Source: Daejeonella oryzae DSM 19973 (GTDB lineage Bacteria > Bacteroidota > Bacteroidia > Sphingobacteriales > Sphingobacteriaceae). Taken from it: a stretch of 64,000 bases of DNA. Positions within the stretch are counted from its first letter, which is position 1. Every line of letters begins with the position of its first letter. The translations under genes were made by a program, and so were the position numbers. Location of the stretch: positions 682,001 to 746,000 of the forward strand of contig NZ_AUHA01000002.1 of assembly GCF_000422945.1 (NCBI RefSeq). The letters run 5' to 3'. Shown here in pieces: positions 53,448-62,014 of this stretch. A model generated the notes under the pieces. It searched no databases, was not told where the DNA came from, and saw only the letters and a list, made by a program, of their open reading frames with translations.

Positions 53448-54998
53448 TTATAATTTTATCTCTTCTTCTTTAGAATTAATAAAATGAAATTCTGTTAAAT
53501 AATAACTGGCTACAGCTTTCACCTTTACCCATTTATTAAATTTAAAGAACCATTTCCACTGACAGGAAATCAAGCCTTTTTTAATATACGCTTCGATGTA
53601 CGGATGCACACACAAGGTTATATTTTTTTCGTTTTGCTCATTAAGGATGTAATTGAGGTTGCTTTCAATATCATCCATTAAAATAATACTGGCTTTAATT
53701 TCACCGGTACCATCACAAGCAGGGCACTTTTCGTTAGTAATGATATTCATTTCCGGACGAACACGCTGCCTGGTTATTTGAACCAGCCCAAATTTGCTTG
53801 GAGGCAAAATGGTGTGTTTTGCACGATCCAAAAGCATTTGTTCTTTCAGATAATCAAAAAGCTCTTTGCGGTTCTGAGGCTTGTGCATGTCGATAAAATC
53901 GATCACCACAATACCACCCATATCGCGTAAGCGTAATTGACGGGCAATTTCTTTTGCTGCCTCCATGTTTACCATCAGCGCATTTTGCTCCTGGTTTTCA
54001 GGATTAGCTGTGCGATTACCGCTGTTTACATCAATAACGTGCAGTGCTTCGGTATGCTCTACTACTAAATAGGCGCCACCCGGAAGGTTTACCGTGCGGC
54101 CAAAAGCAGTTTTTATTTGCTTTTCTACACCGAAATGTTCGAAAATAGGTTCCTTGTGCTTGTATAATTTAACAATCTTTTCAAGCTCAGGAGAAATTTC
54201 ATGAACATATGAACGGATTTCTTCATAAATAGCTACATCCGAAACATGGATGTTTGTGAAATCTGCATTCAATATATCCCGGAGAATAGTAGAGGTCCTA
54301 CCCATTTCTCCTAAAATTTTTTTAGATGGCTCTGTATGGGGTAAACGCTTGGTAAAGCTTTCCCATTTATCAACAAGGTCTAACAGATCTTTTTGAAGTT
54401 CTGCCACCCCTTTGCCTTCAGAAACGGTGCGAATAATCACACCGAAATTTTTAGGCTTAATACTTTCGACAATCTTTTTTAAGCGGCTGCGCTCTGTGTT
54501 ACTTTTAATTTTTTTTGATATGGAAATCACATCAGAAAAAGGAACAAGAACCACAAAACGGCCGGCAATAGAAATATCTGAACTCAACCTTGGACCTTTG
54601 GTTGAAATTGGTTCTTTGGCAATTTGAACCGGCATGAGCATATTCCGGCTCACGATTTCTGAAATTTTTCCGGATTTATTAATATCCGGTTCCAGTTTAA
54701 AACTATTCAGCAGTTTATCTTTATAACTGCCATTCTTTACAATCTTCGTCAGCTTTAAAAGCGACTGAACCTGCGGCCCCAGGTCAAGATAATGCAAAAA
54801 AGCATCCTTCTCATAGCCTACATCAACAAAAGCAGCATTTAGCCCGGGCATGATTTTTTTAATCTTGCCCAGATAAATATCGCCAACAGCATAATTGTTA
54901 TTGACTTGCTCAGTGTTTAATTCTACGAGTTGCTTGTCTTGCAGTAAAGCAATAGTAACCCCATTAGGGGATGAATTGATAATTAATTCCTTTACCAA
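53448..54998 (-). CDS. rng: Ribonuclease E/G family endoribonuclease
   Basis: RNase G-type enzyme of 516 residues that trims 5S and 16S precursors and decays mRNA. It has an N-terminal S1 domain (~35-130, GDIYLGKIKKIMPGLNAAFVDVG), an RNase H-like and a catalytic DNase I-like region with the two Asp in VIDVNSG and VVIDFIDM, and a Zn-link CPACDGTG near residue 425. The C-terminus is short, with no E. coli RNase E scaffold. The start is TTG at 54998; a TAG stop lies two codons upstream and there is no ATG. Confidence 0.93.
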   Translation of the reverse strand: MVKELIINSSPNGVTIALLQDKQLVELNTEQVNNNYAVGDIYLGKIKKIMPGLNAAFVDVGYEKDAFLHYLDLGPQVQSLLKLTKIVKNGSYKDKLLNSFKLEPDINKSGKISEIVSRNMLMPVQIAKEPISTKGPRLSSDISIAGRFVVLVPFSDVISISKKIKSNTERSRLKKIVESIKPKNFGVIIRTVSEGKGVAELQKDLLDLVDKWESFTKRLPHTEPSKKILGEMGRTSTILRDILNADFTNIHVSDVAIYEEIRSYVHEISPELEKIVKLYKHKEPIFEHFGVEKQIKTAFGRTVNLPGGAYLVVEHTEALHVIDVNSGNRTANPENQEQNALMVNMEAAKEIARQLRLRDMGGIVVIDFIDMHKPQNRKELFDYLKEQMLLDRAKHTILPPSKFGLVQITRQRVRPEMNIITNEKCPACDGTGEIKASIILMDDIESNLNYILNEQNEKNITLCVHPYIEAYIKKGLISCQWKWFFKFNKWVKVKAVASYYLTEFHFINSKEEEIKL

Positions 54999-55078
54999 TA
55001 GCTACTGTTTATGATGGTGATTTTTGAGTCCACCATGCGTTAAATACAAGTATGAATTAGAAATACAGAGAAAAGCAG

Positions 55079-55110
55079 TAAACCTCCGTCGCTTTGGAGC
55101 GGGAGGTTTA
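55079..55110. terminator. Hairpin between rng and the small basic protein gene
   Basis: TAAACCTCC (55079-55087) pairs with GGAGGTTTA (55102-55110), with an inner CGCT / AGCG stem and a 2-nt bulge. There is no U-run on either side, so termination strength is uncertain. It is 67 bases past the small gene's stop and 81 bases upstream of rng. Confidence 0.45.
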
Positions 55111-55176
55111 CTATATGTCTAAGGTTAAAATGATCTTAGCCGAAGCTGAAAAAGATCGCTCTAAAATGACTGCTTA

Positions 55177-55266
55177 CTATTTTTTCTTATGTCTGTTCTT
55201 TCTTAAACGCTTTTTACGTTTGTGAGTAGCCATTTTATGTCTTTTTCTTTTTTTACCGCTTGGCAT
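55177..55266 (-). CDS. Very basic 29-residue protein, mS38/bS22-like
   Basis: An open frame of 29 residues made mostly of Lys, Arg and His, with HKMATHKRKKRLRKNRHKK at its core. The order K-R-x-K-M-x(4)-K-x-K-x-L-R-x-x-R matches the AURKAIP1/COX24 motif of mitochondrial mS38 and mycobacterial ribosomal protein bS22. It is therefore probably a small-subunit ribosomal protein, or a ribosome-bound peptide. The start is ATG at 55266. It lies between the TPR gene and rng. A ribosomal role is inference from motif and composition only. Confidence 0.72.
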   Translation of the reverse strand: MPSGKKRKRHKMATHKRKKRLRKNRHKKK

Positions 55267-55296
55267 AACTTTAGTTTTTTAAATGTTTTATAATAA

Positions 55297-56145
55297 TTAT
55301 TGCTTTAATTCTTTGATTTTACGGTCTACAAACTGACCTAAACTCGGATCGGCGGCAAGCTCCTTGCTTTTAAGGTACGCCATAATCGCATCCTCTTTTA
55401 ATCCCTGGTTTTCATAGCTTGAAGCAAGATAGAACCAGGCTTCAGGATCAGGCTTTTGAGCTACTACCGTTTTAAAACGATTAACAGCTTTATCAAACTG
55501 GCCTGATTTCATTGAAAATAAACCGAGGTTCATATTCGCTTTAATGTTTTGAGGATCTTCTTTAACTACCTCTAATAGCAATTGAATTCCCTGCATTGGG
55601 TTTGGCGTTCCGCTAACATACGCAATACCCAGACCTGTTCTGGCATCTAAACTCTTAGCATTAATTTCAAGAGCTTTTTGATACGCAGTGATAGCCTTTT
55701 GAACTAAAGCAGGCTGACTTAAAGAATCAGATGTATTCTGATATGCATCTGTAAAAAGATCGCCGGTTTTTAGCCAGTTTTCGTAATTACTTTCTTTACC
55801 TGCAATAAACTCGTAATAAAAGGCTGCCGGTGCAGGCTTGTTAACATCATTCCATAATTCTCCAAGCTTCTTGTGCAGAGCCGGTTTCTCACTTTCTGAT
55901 GCACTTTTTAAAGAATTTTCCAGATCAGAAACCTGCTTAGCAAGATTGGCATTTAAATCCTCCTTCGCGGTAGCTGATACCTGTTCCAGGCTAACATTAC
56001 TTACTGCAGCAGCCTCTGTAGTTGCAGCATTTGCAGTTCCCGGTTGTTCTTTAGGCTTAACAAGACCCTTAATATCTAAAGAAAGCAATACCGCCATCAG
56101 TAATATTACTGAAACAACAACAATTATTTGCTTCTTATTAATCAT
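55297..56145 (-). CDS. TPR-repeat membrane-anchored protein
   Basis: A 282-residue protein with a single N-terminal membrane helix (~residues 6-23, IIVVVSVILLMAVLLSL) and a helical linker. The C-terminal half holds tandem tetratricopeptide repeats (for example ALEINAKSLDARTGLGIAYVSG, NLGLFSMKSGQFDKAVNRFKTVV, AWFYLASSYENQGLKEDAIMAYLKS). TPR domains scaffold protein contacts; no catalytic motif is seen. Positioned between HU and the small basic gene and co-directional with both, within a rng-HU neighbourhood. The role is unknown. Confidence 0.8.
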   Translation of the reverse strand: MINKKQIIVVVSVILLMAVLLSLDIKGLVKPKEQPGTANAATTEAAAVSNVSLEQVSATAKEDLNANLAKQVSDLENSLKSASESEKPALHKKLGELWNDVNKPAPAAFYYEFIAGKESNYENWLKTGDLFTDAYQNTSDSLSQPALVQKAITAYQKALEINAKSLDARTGLGIAYVSGTPNPMQGIQLLLEVVKEDPQNIKANMNLGLFSMKSGQFDKAVNRFKTVVAQKPDPEAWFYLASSYENQGLKEDAIMAYLKSKELAADPSLGQFVDRKIKELKQ

Positions 56146-56162
56146 AAAGGGAGTTTTTAATA

Positions 56163-56462
56163 TTAAGCTTCTGCTTGAGTTTTATTACCTGTTTTAACTT
56201 TTTCTACAAATACTTTTGCTGGTTTGAAGCTTGGTACAAAATGTTCCGGAATAATGATAGCTGTGTTTTTAGAAATATTACGTGCTGTTTTTTTAGCTCT
56301 CTTTTTTACAACAAAACTACCGAAACCTCTCACATATACGTTTTCCCCACTTACCATTGAATTCTTCACTACTTTGAAGAATGCCTCTACAGCCTCCTGA
56401 ACATCTACTTTCTCTATACCCGTTTTTGTAGAGATCTCTGCAATAATTTCTGCCTTGGTCAT
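56163..56462 (-). CDS. HU-family DNA-binding protein
   Basis: A 99-residue nucleoid protein of the HU/IHF family. It has MTKAEIIAEISTKTGIEKVDVQEAVEAFF helices (shown as type), the beta arm GSFVVKKRAKKTARN and the Pro-containing flank IIPEHFVPSFKPAKVF. DNA bending arms are intact. Divergent from mutY and upstream of the TPR gene. The promoter element TACTTTTG lies upstream of it. Confidence 0.93.
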   Translation of the reverse strand: MTKAEIIAEISTKTGIEKVDVQEAVEAFFKVVKNSMVSGENVYVRGFGSFVVKKRAKKTARNISKNTAIIIPEHFVPSFKPAKVFVEKVKTGNKTQAEA

Positions 56463-56513
56463 TTTTGTTTTTATTCTATTATTTATCGTAAATACTTAAC
56501 TGTTTTGGGGTTG

Positions 56514-56521
56514 CAAAAGTA
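56514..56521 (-). promoter_or_regulatory. -7 element of the HU gene
   Basis: The minus strand reads TACTTTTG (TAnnTTTG), 51 bases before the HU ATG. The TTTG box is not clear (TTTC is the best nearby match). Confidence 0.5.
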
Positions 56522-56594
56522 TTGGTTTAAATTGAATTAGGGAAATATATTGACGATTTTTTTAAACCAACTCACTATAAAACAAATAGTAAAC

Positions 56595-56602
56595 TATTTT
56601 TG
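56595..56602 (+). promoter_or_regulatory. -7 element of mutY-ssb
   Basis: TATTTTTG (TAnnTTTG) ends 31 bases before the ATG at 56634. It lies downstream of the open frame's earlier in-frame ATG (56550), so transcription from here cannot include that longer start. Confidence 0.5.
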
Positions 56603-56633
56603 CAGCCGCCAGGTTTATAAAGAGGCGCTGATT

Positions 56634-57680
56634 ATGAACTTTTCCGGGGAAATTATTAACTGGTATCAACTGCATAAACGTGATCTCCCATGGAGAAATA
56701 CCACTGATCCTTATATCATCTGGCTTTCCGAAATTATTATGCAGCAAACCCGGGTAGAACAGGGAACGCCTTATTTTAACCGGTTTGCAGAAACTTTTCC
56801 TACCGTTTCAGATTTTGCTTCGGCAACAGAAGATGAGATTTTAAAGCTCTGGCAGGGATTAGGTTATTATTCACGGGGCAGAAATATGCATCATACAGCA
56901 CAGATGGTGATGGAAGAACATGCAGGATATTTTCCCAATAAATATTCAGAGCTTTTAAAACTTAAAGGAGTTGGAGAATATACTGCTGCAGCAATTTCTT
57001 CATTTTCAAACAATGAAGCTCAGGCAGTGGTTGATGGCAATGTATTCAGACTTCTGTCGAGATATTTTGGAATTGATACCCCCATTAACACCGGAGCCGG
57101 CAAAAAACTTTTTACTGTGCTTGCCAATGAGCTGATGGATAAAAACCAGGCCGGAACCTATAACCAGGCTGTAATGGAATTTGGTTCCTTACAATGCAAA
57201 CCTGTAAATCCGAATTGCTCTGTATGCCCTTTAATTAGTTCCTGCCAGGCATACCAGCAAAGTCGAATTCAGGAACTCCCGGTTAAACTGAAAGCAAAAA
57301 AAGTCCGCAACCGCTTCTTCAATTATATTGTACTTAAAAGGGAAGACCAATTTTTAATTCATAAACTTCAGAGTAATGATATATGGCAAAATCTTCATCA
57401 ATTCCCATTAATTGAAACCGAGTTTGCCACAGATGCAAGTAATATAATTCAATCAGAAAATTTCACGTCGCAATTCGGGAATAAAATCATCTTAAAAAAA
57501 GTTCACCAGCCTGTTAAACATCTTTTAAGTCATCAAAAATTACATGCGCAGTTTATTGAAATTGAACCCAACGTTGATTATAAATCCATCCCAAAAAATT
57601 ATTTTTTCGCTGGAGAGCAGGTTTTGAAGGAACTTGCGCAGCCAAAACTTATATTTGAGTTCCTCAAAAAGTTTTTCTAA
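56634..57680 (+). CDS. mutY: A/G-specific adenine glycosylase
   Basis: MutY removes adenine paired with 8-oxoguanine. It has 348 residues from the ATG at 56634 (MNFSGEIINWYQLHKRDLPWR); an in-frame ATG at 56550 adds 28 residues with no counterpart and lies upstream of the promoter. The HhH-GPD core has LKGVGEYTAAAISSF and the catalytic Asp in VVDGNVFRLLSR. The iron-sulfur Cys follow the pattern C-x6-C-x2-C-x5-C (CKPVNPNCSVCPLISSC). The C-terminal domain (~230-348) resembles the MutT-like 8-oxoG recognition part. ssb follows after 29 bases. Confidence 0.95.
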   Translation: MNFSGEIINWYQLHKRDLPWRNTTDPYIIWLSEIIMQQTRVEQGTPYFNRFAETFPTVSDFASATEDEILKLWQGLGYYSRGRNMHHTAQMVMEEHAGYFPNKYSELLKLKGVGEYTAAAISSFSNNEAQAVVDGNVFRLLSRYFGIDTPINTGAGKKLFTVLANELMDKNQAGTYNQAVMEFGSLQCKPVNPNCSVCPLISSCQAYQQSRIQELPVKLKAKKVRNRFFNYIVLKREDQFLIHKLQSNDIWQNLHQFPLIETEFATDASNIIQSENFTSQFGNKIILKKVHQPVKHLLSHQKLHAQFIEIEPNVDYKSIPKNYFFAGEQVLKELAQPKLIFEFLKKFF

Positions 57681-57709
57681 ATTGAGGGTATCTTATTTAT
57701 GAAAATCTT

Positions 57710-58156
57710 ATGTCTGGAATTAACAAAGTGATTTTAGTGGGACATCTGGGAAAAGATCCCGAAGTCCGGCACCTCGAGGGAGGTGTTAGTGTGGCCAGCT
57801 TTCCATTGGCAACGTCAGAAACTTATAATAAAGAAGGCCGGAAAATTGAGCAAACCGAATGGCACAATATCGTAATGTGGCGTGGCTTGGCTGATGTAGC
57901 TTCCAAATATCTTCAGAAAGGGAAACTGGTATATATTGAGGGTAAATTGCGTACCCGGTCTTTCGAAGATAAGGAAGGTCACAAAAAATATACTACAGAA
58001 GTAGTTGCAGAAAATTTTACCATGCTGGGTAGAAAAAGTGATTTTGAAAATGGAACTTCCAACAACAATCACACTCCAAATAACGGCCTGAATAAACAAG
58101 AAGAACAGCCAATGACGTATGATCAGAATAGTCCAAACGATGATCTTCCTTTTTAA
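57710..58156 (+). CDS. ssb: Single-stranded DNA-binding protein
   Basis: SSB coats single-stranded DNA in replication and repair. It has 148 residues: an OB-fold (~1-110) starting SGINKVILVGHLGKDPEVRH and containing TEWHNIVMWRGLADVASKYL, then a flexible Asn/Gly/Gln-rich linker and the acidic C-terminal tip DDLPF that binds partner proteins. It is downstream of mutY and probably co-transcribed, followed by a strong terminator. Confidence 0.96.
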   Translation: MSGINKVILVGHLGKDPEVRHLEGGVSVASFPLATSETYNKEGRKIEQTEWHNIVMWRGLADVASKYLQKGKLVYIEGKLRTRSFEDKEGHKKYTTEVVAENFTMLGRKSDFENGTSNNNHTPNNGLNKQEEQPMTYDQNSPNDDLPF

Positions 58157-58170
58157 AAAATTTGTTTACT

Positions 58171-58204
58171 AAAAAAACCTGCTCCAAAAAGAGCAGGTTT
58201 TTTT
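58171..58204. terminator. Bidirectional terminator of ssb and the M20 gene
   Basis: A 14-bp perfect stem (58171-58184 with 58191-58204) ending in long A and T runs, with core ACCTGCTC / GAGCAGGT and a 6-nt loop. It lies between the ssb stop and the convergent M20 stop. Confidence 0.9.
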
Positions 58205-58218
58205 GTTTTTAAATGATA

Positions 58219-59526
58219 TTACTTGACCGACATTTCCATATAATCCAAAGCGAGGTTAGCAAGTGCTTTTACCCCCAAAGTGAATCCACTTTCATCAATA
58301 AAAAAATCTGGTGTATGGTGTGATGCCGTCTTTTTAGGATCTTTTCCTTTTGGCATTCCTCCTAAAAAAACATACAGGCCGGGAGATTTTTCCTGGAAAT
58401 AAGAAAAATCTTCAGCTCCGGTTTCTGCAGGAACTAAAACTACTTTATCTGCTCCCGCTGTGTTTTTCAATGAAGGAAGCATTTTTTCGGTTAAAGCGGG
58501 ATCATTATACGTAACAGGATACCTTACACTAAACGGAATTTTAACTTCAGCAACAGCACCCGAACTTTCGGCAGTTTTAGTGGCAATGGTCTTTATTCTC
58601 TCAATAAGCAGTTTTTCATCTTCAGAACTTAAAGCCCGAATTGTTCCCATCATTTCAACCTGTTCAGGAATAATATTGGAACGGTTGCCGCCATGAATTG
58701 AACCAATAGTAACAACGCCCGCATTTTCGGTAACATTTAAATTCCTGCTAACAACAGTCTGTAAATTATTTATTATTTGCGCAGCCGTCACAATCGGATC
58801 TACAGAAGCCCAGGGTGCAGCTCCGTGTGCCGATCTTCCCTTAACAATAATCTGCATATCGTTCACACTCGCCATAGTACCTCCTGGGTGGTAAGTAATC
58901 TTTCCAACCTCTGTTTGTGCATCTATATGTAAACCGAAAATTGCATCAACCTTCGGATTCTGCATCACCCCTTCTTTAACCATTAAGTCCGCACCACCTT
59001 CTTCACCAAAAGGCGGGCCTTCTTCTGCAGGCTGAAAAATAAATTTTATGGTTCCTTTTAAATCCTTTTTCATGGATGACAGAACTTCTGCCACACCCAT
59101 TAAAATTGCAACATGAGAATCATGGCCGCAGGCATGCATAACCCCAACTTCATTGCCATTGAAAGTACTTTTTACTTTGGATATAAAAGGCAGATCTCCA
59201 CGTTCAACAACCGGCAATCCGTCCATATCAGCACGCAAAGCTACCACAGGACCAGCTTTACCTCCTTTTAAAATTCCGACAACGCCTGTTTTAGCAACAC
59301 CTGTTTTAACCTCAATCCCCAATGACTGCAAATGCTTGGCAACAATTCCGGCTGTTCTAAATTCCTGGTTGCCAAGTTCGGGATGTTGATGAAAATCCCG
59401 CCGCCAGGCAATTACTTTCTCCTCAACTTTATCAGCAGATTTATTAACCTGAGAATTTAATGCGCTTGTTTGAGCAAATGCTGAAACAGAACATATCATC
59501 AAAAGCAACGCCCATAATCTTTTCAT
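58219..59526 (-). CDS. Secreted M20 amidohydrolase
   Basis: A 435-residue zinc amidohydrolase of the M20D group (hippurate/N-acyl-amino-acid hydrolase type). It has a signal peptide (first ~20 residues, LLLMICSVSAFAQ), then RRDFHQHPELGNQEF, ALRADMDGLPV, the metal ligands in VMHACGHDSHVA and PAEEGPPFGEEGG, and a dimerisation domain inserted at ~220-330. The late His ligand is near ASHHTPDF. The envelope location suggests it removes acyl or similar groups from extracellular amino acids or peptides; the substrate is unknown. Confidence 0.9.
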   Translation of the reverse strand: MKRLWALLLMICSVSAFAQTSALNSQVNKSADKVEEKVIAWRRDFHQHPELGNQEFRTAGIVAKHLQSLGIEVKTGVAKTGVVGILKGGKAGPVVALRADMDGLPVVERGDLPFISKVKSTFNGNEVGVMHACGHDSHVAILMGVAEVLSSMKKDLKGTIKFIFQPAEEGPPFGEEGGADLMVKEGVMQNPKVDAIFGLHIDAQTEVGKITYHPGGTMASVNDMQIIVKGRSAHGAAPWASVDPIVTAAQIINNLQTVVSRNLNVTENAGVVTIGSIHGGNRSNIIPEQVEMMGTIRALSSEDEKLLIERIKTIATKTAESSGAVAEVKIPFSVRYPVTYNDPALTEKMLPSLKNTAGADKVVLVPAETGAEDFSYFQEKSPGLYVFLGGMPKGKDPKKTASHHTPDFFIDESGFTLGVKALANLALDYMEMSVK

Positions 59527-59589
59527 AATCCTAATATTTTAATTAAAAATAGGAATATAAATCTCAAATTACGGATGAATACTTAGCGC

Positions 59590-60063
59590 TTAAGCAGACT
59601 TTATTTGATTAGACATCCTTAAGATGCTGTAGATGTGATGCGCCTCGTGAAGCAGGAATAATTCGGTCCACATAATTATTGACAGGTTTCCATATTTGGG
59701 ATGAAATCCGGCTCTGCTTAGTTCTCCTGAATCCAGAGAAAATAAAATTTCACGCAACTTTTGCCTGCCTTCCTTTAAATAATCCAACAAATTTCTAGCA
59801 GACATTTGGCAAGCCAGCAAAAACGCAGGATCGCTTTCAGCTTGATAGGAATCAAATTTTGCATTGAAGGTTCCCATAATGGTTTCAATGCGGTTTAGAA
59901 AGATATAATTATAGGAAGATAAATGTGCTAAATGCTGATGAATTGACCACTTTCCCTCATACAATTTCAGGTTCAAATCTTCATTTGTCAAACCTTCAAT
60001 CAGGTTTTCAATTACCTGGGTTTGATTAACCATCCGGCTCTTGGTGGCTTCGGGTAATTTCAT
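59590..60063 (-). CDS. DinB family protein
   Basis: A 157-residue helical protein of the DinB/YfiT-like (DinB_2) superfamily of four-helix metal-binding proteins. Three conserved His typical of the fold appear: WSIHQHLAHLSSYNYIF near residues 45-60 and LLHEAHHIYSIL near the end. Members act as thiol transferases or are uncharacterised, so no function is given. It starts 1 base after the stop of the VanX-like gene, so it is co-transcribed. Confidence 0.85.
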   Translation of the reverse strand: MKLPEATKSRMVNQTQVIENLIEGLTNEDLNLKLYEGKWSIHQHLAHLSSYNYIFLNRIETIMGTFNAKFDSYQAESDPAFLLACQMSARNLLDYLKEGRQKLREILFSLDSGELSRAGFHPKYGNLSIIMWTELFLLHEAHHIYSILRMSNQIKSA

Positions 60064-60064
60064 A

Positions 60065-60742
60065 TTATAGTTGTTTAAAGGGAATATCCATCAAATCAAA
60101 TTGTTTCCAGTCTCTAAAATCAAAATGCCACCATTCATTATAAAGAACAGAAAAGCCGTGTTTACTCATAAGATCTATTAAAAGATCTCGATTTCTAATT
60201 ACGCGTACTGGAAGATCTTTAAAATCCGGACTGGCTTCGGGAGCAAAGCTATCATAGGACGTTGGCATCTTTAATTCCCTGCCATTTTTCAGTTTAACAA
60301 TGGTTAAATCTATTGCGCAGCCACGGTTGTGCCTTGAACCATTTTTAGGATGAGCAACAAAGTTTTTATCAGATACAGTTTCGAAAAACTCTACAGTAAC
60401 AGCATATGGCCGATATGCATCGTAAATTTTTAAACTCAGGCCCTTTTGATTTAATTCCTGCTGGACCAATGCTAAGGCTTTGACCACGGGCAGGCGTGCA
60501 AATGCTCTGGCTTGATTATAAACCGCCTTCTTACTAAAATTATTGGTGCCCGCATACCTGATATCCAATTTAATATTGGGAATGTAGTTTTTGATCTCCA
60601 CTAGTTCATTATCATTATTTTTATGAACTGTTTTTTTATAATCAGCAACATCATCAATAATTGCTAAGCCATATGAATTTATGGATTGAGCCGGGCATAT
60701 TCCGGCATACAGAAGCATGAATAAAAAGAAGATCTTCCTCAT
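60065..60742 (-). CDS. D-alanyl-D-alanine dipeptidase (M15D, VanX-like)
   Basis: A 225-residue zinc peptidase with an N-terminal signal (ILFLFML-type, cut near PAQS), so exported. It has the M15 motifs SRHNRGCAIDLTIV (His and Asp ligands), the catalytic Glu and His in LYNEWWHFDF, and a substrate-binding Arg in YDAYRPYAV. VanX/DdpX-type enzymes hydrolyse D-Ala-D-Ala, here probably for peptidoglycan turnover. It directly abuts the alanine dehydrogenase gene (no gap), implying co-transcription and a possible alanine salvage link. Vancomycin resistance is not implied; no VanA/VanH homolog is here. Confidence 0.85.
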   Translation of the reverse strand: MRKIFFLFMLLYAGICPAQSINSYGLAIIDDVADYKKTVHKNNDNELVEIKNYIPNIKLDIRYAGTNNFSKKAVYNQARAFARLPVVKALALVQQELNQKGLSLKIYDAYRPYAVTVEFFETVSDKNFVAHPKNGSRHNRGCAIDLTIVKLKNGRELKMPTSYDSFAPEASPDFKDLPVRVIRNRDLLIDLMSKHGFSVLYNEWWHFDFRDWKQFDLMDIPFKQL

Positions 60743-61957
60743 TTATCGGTTAGAAACAATAAGCAGGTTTAAATCCTTGAAAGGAATATTAAATCTTTCA
60801 GAAAGATCAATATTGGTTAACTGGCCCTGGTAAAGATAAATAGCATTACGAACACCCGGTTTTTCCCATATAACGTTCATTATGCCACCTTTATCCCCAA
60901 TATCAACCAAAATAGGAGTTAAAATATTTGTAAGTGCGTACGTAGCAGTCCGGGCTACACGCGAAGCTATGTTAGGAACGCAGTAATGAATAACATCATG
61001 CTTTCTAAACGTTGGATGAGTATGATTTGTAACTTCCGAAGTTTCAAAACAACCACCCTGATCTATAGATACATCAATAATAACTGAATCAGGTTTCATT
61101 TTAGAAACGGTTTCTTCTGATACAATGCAGGGACTGAAACCATGCTGTGCACGGATTGCTCCGATTGCTACATCGCAGCTCCACAACGCTTTCTGCAAAA
61201 CTACCGGCTGAATTACCGATGTAAATACGCGGGTTCCTATATTATTTTGCAAACGGCGAAGTCGATAAACGGAACTGTCGAAAACTTTAACCTCTGCACC
61301 TAGTGCAATAGATGTTCGGGCGGCATATTCTCCAACGGTTCCGGCTCCCAGAATAACAATTTCTGTAGGCGGAACTCCGGTGATTCCACCCAGCATCAGG
61401 CCTTTGCCTTCAAAAACATTGCTTAAATACTCGGCGGCAATTAGCACTGATGTGGCGCCAACAATTTCACTCATAGCCCTTACAATGCTTAACGAATTTC
61501 CTTCATCACGCAGGTATTCAAAAGATAGTGCGGTGATCTTTTTCTTCATGAGTGAATGCAGAAATTCAGGCTTTACAATGGCCATCTGTAATGCGGAAAA
61601 CAGAACCTGGCCGTTCTTCATCATCTCAATTTCATCGCTTGTGGGCGGTGCTACTTTTATAATCAGATCGGCCCGGTAGACTTCTTTTTTATCATAAACT
61701 ATTTTTGCTCCCTGTTCGCTGTAAGCAGAATCTGAAAAATTTGCTCCTGAGCCTGCTCCGGATTCAATAACTACCCGATGACCGTTGTTAACCAGAAGCG
61801 AAACAGAAAGAGGGGTTAGAGCGATACGAGTTTCCTGGAAAGAGGTTTCTTTAGGTATTCCGATATATAGATTGTTCTTTTTGCTTTTCGTTTCCAGCAT
61901 CGCTTCCTGAGGCTGCAATAAAGCCTGCTTTGCAATGTCAGATAATTCACTCATCAT
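60743..61957 (-). CDS. ald: Alanine dehydrogenase
   Basis: An NAD-dependent oxidoreductase converting L-alanine to pyruvate and ammonia. It has 404 residues, longer than the ~370 of Bacillus Ald owing to an N-terminal ~28-residue extension. Then come IGIPKETSFQETRIALTPLSV, a substrate-binding Lys region, and the Rossmann fold with VILGAGTVGEYAARTSIALGA at ~residue 195. Residues near VIDVSIDQGGCFETS match the family. It lies between tsaE (57-base gap) and the VanX-like gene. In Bacteroidota it is a divergent Ald group, so the exact substrate is not certain. Confidence 0.85.
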   Translation of the reverse strand: MMSELSDIAKQALLQPQEAMLETKSKKNNLYIGIPKETSFQETRIALTPLSVSLLVNNGHRVVIESGAGSGANFSDSAYSEQGAKIVYDKKEVYRADLIIKVAPPTSDEIEMMKNGQVLFSALQMAIVKPEFLHSLMKKKITALSFEYLRDEGNSLSIVRAMSEIVGATSVLIAAEYLSNVFEGKGLMLGGITGVPPTEIVILGAGTVGEYAARTSIALGAEVKVFDSSVYRLRRLQNNIGTRVFTSVIQPVVLQKALWSCDVAIGAIRAQHGFSPCIVSEETVSKMKPDSVIIDVSIDQGGCFETSEVTNHTHPTFRKHDVIHYCVPNIASRVARTATYALTNILTPILVDIGDKGGIMNVIWEKPGVRNAIYLYQGQLTNIDLSERFNIPFKDLNLLIVSNR

Positions 61958-62014
61958 GGGCTCTCAGTAAAGTTTTTGAAATTACAAATTTGACAACGTA
62001 AAAATAGCATTAAT

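Noticed and set aside
55115-55225. A 36-residue plus-strand open frame with GGGAGG 8 bases before its ATG
   Set aside because: It lies antisense to the small basic gene, the GGGAGG is part of a hairpin arm, and this lineage hardly uses Shine-Dalgarno sites.
56550-56633. Longer mutY start at 56550
   Set aside because: The promoter -7 element is inside this stretch, and MutY proteins begin near the ATG at 56634.
60065-60742. Vancomycin resistance locus, suggested by VanX similarity
   Set aside because: VanA and VanH homologs are absent; the gene looks like a peptidoglycan recycling enzyme.
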